A program made the translations under genes and the position numbers. Below are positions 61,432 through 64,000 of a stretch of 64,000 nucleotides of DNA, piece after piece; within the stretch, counting starts at the first letter, position 1; each line of letters begins with the position of its first letter. The notes under the pieces are model-generated. The model made no database searches, was not told the DNA's origin, and saw nothing but the letters and a program-made list of their open reading frames with translations. Source of the DNA: DASRWI01 sp035654655 (GTDB lineage: Bacteria > Bacteroidota > Ignavibacteria > Ignavibacteriales > Ignavibacteriaceae); the NCBI GenBank assembly GCA_035654655.1, contig DASRWI010000031.1:82460-146459 (forward strand), written 5' to 3'.

Positions 61432-63408
61432 ATGAAAAAATCATTTCTTGTTCTTTTGTTCTTGTTAATGCCATCATTATCATTAGCAGGCAATTACTAT
61501 GCGAACCTAAACGGTTCAGCAACAAATGGCGGTGGCACTTGGACAACAGCAATTAGATTAGACTCTTTCCCTTGGTGGCTTTTACAACCAGGTGATATTG
61601 TTAATATTGATGGTGGTTCCTCAGGAAGTGAGATAGTTTATGAAGTAACATTACCACTTGATTATTATAATGTAAGTGGTTCAGCAAGTGGAGGTTACAT
61701 TACGATTAGGAAAGGTGTAGATGCAGGACATAATGGCAAAGTTATATTAGATGGATATGTTAGTGGCTATCCACCAGATGATTATAACATTGACATGGAT
61801 TACTGCAGCTATATCAAAATTGAAGGTTTAACCATTCGGGATGCCGCAAAAGATAATATTTCCGCTCTAAATGTTTCAAATTGTATTATATATAATTGCA
61901 TAATTCTAGATGCTGAATGGGACAATATAAACTTTAATGAAGCTGTTGATTGTACAGTTTCAACCTGTTCTTTACATATTACTGGTGTTAAGCCATCAGG
62001 TGCGGATAGTAAATGGTCAGCTAATGGTATAAATGCAACAAATTGCAGTCGCCTTTTAATAGAAAATAACACAATTACCTGTGATGTTCATGATAATGGA
62101 GTCGGCCATCAAATAGATCTTATTAAAATAGGTGGTTTTAAAAATGTTTCGACATCAAATCAAGACGGTCATGTTATACGATCTAATACTTTAGTAAATA
62201 GCAATGAGTACGACCCTGGCCATGATGATTGTATTCAGGTATATACTGATTGCGATACCAAATTATATAGAGGAGATGCTAACTATCCTAATATTCTTCA
62301 AATTTATAGAAATTGGATTCAAACCACTCAAAATCAAGATTGGATTCATCCTGATGATCTTGATCTTGTAGATGAAACCAATGCTGGTGTAATTATTTCT
62401 GGGGATTATATAGATGATACTAAAGATATAGGGCAAAATATTAAAATTGAAGTGTGGAGTAACATATTTAAAGGCTATTGGGGGAAAAATTCTGTTTCAA
62501 TTACTAATATGCAACCTCAGTAAATAGCAATATTCAATAATACATTTTATACTGAAAAAAATAATAGTCCTGTTTTTTGTATGTATAACAACATAAATTG
62601 GGTTACTTATACTAATGCAGTTACTATTAATAATTTTATGTTTTTAAATAATATTTTTTTTACACCTGAAGCTACTTCAGAACCTAATGTTCAGTTTGGT
62701 TATAGAAAAACTGACGGTACATTAGATGCACCAGTAAAGTTTGGTACGAATGTTATAATTGATGATAATTGTTATTATGAAGCTATGAACCCTAATAATA
62801 CATATACAAAAAGATTTTACACTCATAACCATCTTGCTACAGGTACATGTAGAGGAAGTTTAGATAACATCAGTTATTCACTTCCAAATTGGGAATCAGC
62901 TTTTTCTGTAGATTCTCATAGTATTGAATTAGATCCTTTATTTACTTCAACTTCAACATTCCTATTAGATAATACTTTAGGTGATGACCATTCACCTTGT
63001 CTCAATACAGGAACTGAACTTCCATCTTCATATGATGCAGGTTCATACATAATTGCATATGATGGAACCGAAAGACCATTAGGTATAATAGATATGGGTG
63101 CAAATGAACAACATGCAGGGGATTGGAGTCCTCCAAAAAATATTTCCTTAAAAGGTAGCCTTAATGCATATCCAAATCCATTCAATCCGTTTACAACAAT
63201 CGAATATTATATTCCAAAAGATGGTTTTGTATCATTAAAAATTTATAATATACTTGGAAAAGAAGTTGTAACATTAATAAATGAAAATAAAACAATAGGT
63301 AAATACAATGTTGTATTTAATGGTGAGGATTTATCAAGCGGCATTTACTTCTATCATCTGAGTTCAGTAGATTTTTCTGAAATTAAAAAGTTTGTATTAC
63401 TTAAATAA
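61432..63408 (+). pseudogene. Secreted beta-helix protein with T9SS tail, split by one in-frame stop
   Basis: 61432-62520 encodes a signal peptide (LPSLSLAGNYYAN) and a right-handed beta-helix with NNTI and SNTL rungs. A TAA at 62521-62523 then ends the frame after NMQPQ. The same frame continues at once with IAIFNNTFYTEKNN and stays open to 63408, giving further helix (NNFMFLNNIFF), a PROKKA-style GTELPSSYDAGSYIIA segment and a canonical sorting domain (YPNPFNPFTTIEY ... KKFVLLK). Full length would be 657 residues plus the stop. A single base change at the TAA (CAA or AAA, for example) would restore it. The first half would be secreted to the periplasm but not sorted. Confidence 0.85.
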
Positions 63409-63435
63409 TAATAATTTAGTTAAAGTTAATTTTAT

Positions 63436-63468
63436 ATCGTCCAATAATTTATTGGACGATTTTTTTAA
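63436..63468 (+). terminator. Rho-independent terminator after the split beta-helix gene
   Basis: ATCGTCCAAT (63436-63445) pairs with ATTGGACGAT (63451-63460) around a 5-nt loop and is followed by TTTTTT. Confidence 0.85.
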
Positions 63469-63575
63469 TGATAAATGTAATTCAAAGTTACTAAAGATGT
63501 TTTAGGTCATTTTTTATAACTTAATAACTTTAGATATTTAAATATAAAAATTTAACTAATAAATCTATTTTAAAT

Positions 63576-64000
63576 ATGAAAAGAATTTTGTTAACAGTAT
63601 TATTAATATTTATATTCACCTGTGCTAGCTTATCACAGAGTTTATCATACATATATTTTCTTGATGAAAATGTAGGCTGGGTAGGTGACAATGGTGGAGA
63701 TAAAGATCCTAAAACATATGTAACAAATAATGGTGGTTTAACCTGGGATGTTGAATTTAATGATGTTATGGGAGATATAAATTTTGTTAATGATAGTATA
63801 GGATTTTTTTCAACGTATCGTAAAACATTTAAAACAACAAACCAAGGTATGTCATGGAATGAAGTCTATTCAGATAGTGACCGTAGCTTTTATTATAGAT
63901 CAAAATTCTTTGATGAGAATAATGGCTATTTAACAAGAATAGTTTCTCAACCTTTAGATTATGGAACGACACTAATCAAAACAACTAACGGTGGAGCAAC
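63576..64000 (+). CDS. Secreted Ycf48/BNR-like repeat protein (partial, runs off the end)
   Basis: The frame opens with ATG at 63576 and runs past the window. A signal peptide (MKRILLTVLLIFIFTCASLSQ; possibly a lipobox at FTCA) precedes repeats typical of Ycf48-like/Asp-box propellers: YFLDENVGWVGDNGG, TNNGGLTWDVEF, FVNDSIGFFS, TTNQGMSWNEVY, FFDENNGYLTR and TTNGGA. Related secreted proteins in this lineage usually end in a T9SS sorting domain, but the end is not visible here. Confidence 0.8.
   Translation, partial: MKRILLTVLLIFIFTCASLSQSLSYIYFLDENVGWVGDNGGDKDPKTYVTNNGGLTWDVEFNDVMGDINFVNDSIGFFSTYRKTFKTTNQGMSWNEVYSDSDRSFYYRSKFFDENNGYLTRIVSQPLDYGTTLIKTTNGGA

Overview
The window is AT-rich bacterial DNA from a member of the Ignavibacteria (Bacteroidota/Chlorobi group) or a close relative. 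The main evidence is the C-terminal tail YPNPFNP(T/S)TTI ... G(N/E)EV ... SSGIYxY ... KKMxLMK on many secreted proteins, which is the type IX secretion (T9SS) sorting domain as it looks in that lineage. A PorV/PorQ-family outer-membrane protein, a PorW/SprE-like TPR lipoprotein, a TonB-dependent receptor with a carboxypeptidase-regulatory-like domain and a Hc1-like histone agree with this. Assignment is by protein style only; there is no rRNA here.

Layout. 1-187: tail of a T9SS cargo gene, then a dispersed-repeat patch. 307-6864 (minus): nagA, then a propionate/methylmalonyl-CoA operon (mutase, epimerase, carboxyltransferase, OadG-like, biotin carrier) that ends in a TerC membrane protein. 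7117-10983 (minus): a six-PAS hybrid histidine kinase. 11245-21208: a secreted Asp-box protein, a TIGR02757 protein and a peptide-handling group (OPT transporter, PqqD-like protein, PepD dipeptidase, MFS transporter, M29-like aminopeptidase). 21432-30304: an envelope operon (TonB receptor, large FN3 secreted protein, PorV-like protein, IPT lipoprotein, propeller with sorting tail). 30454-41186: GHL10 glycosidase, def, fmt, trans-sulfuration enzyme, secA, PII and a PorW-like lipoprotein. 41188-44452 (minus): universal stress protein, cyclic-nucleotide-binding protein, HisA-like barrel, GT39-like glycosyltransferase. 44606-49434: hydrolase, BioY, membrane HdrD-like Fe-S protein, histone-like protein, CapA-like protein. 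49671-54293: two large secreted sorting-tail proteins. 54349-59135: PepF (minus), Fcy1-like cytosine deaminase, tRNA-Ala(GGC) and a damaged second copy, a lipoprotein and a hydrolase. 59200-61400: an integrase beside two damaged copies of a CAT-anticodon tRNA, then a gene-poor region. 61432-64000: a beta-helix cargo gene interrupted by one stop codon and the start of a Ycf48/BNR-like secreted protein.

How the genes fit together: the window reads as a heterotrophic, surface-active lifestyle. Cargo is exported by SecA and T9SS, peptides and other ligands are imported (OPT, MFS, TonB), and propionyl/methylmalonyl-CoA is metabolised with biotin supplied through BioY. The most unusual signal is a family of short TCCC...GGGA palindromes. 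They sit inside two different damaged tRNA copies, at or beside the places where tRNA arms belong, and also inside a dispersed repeat at the window start.
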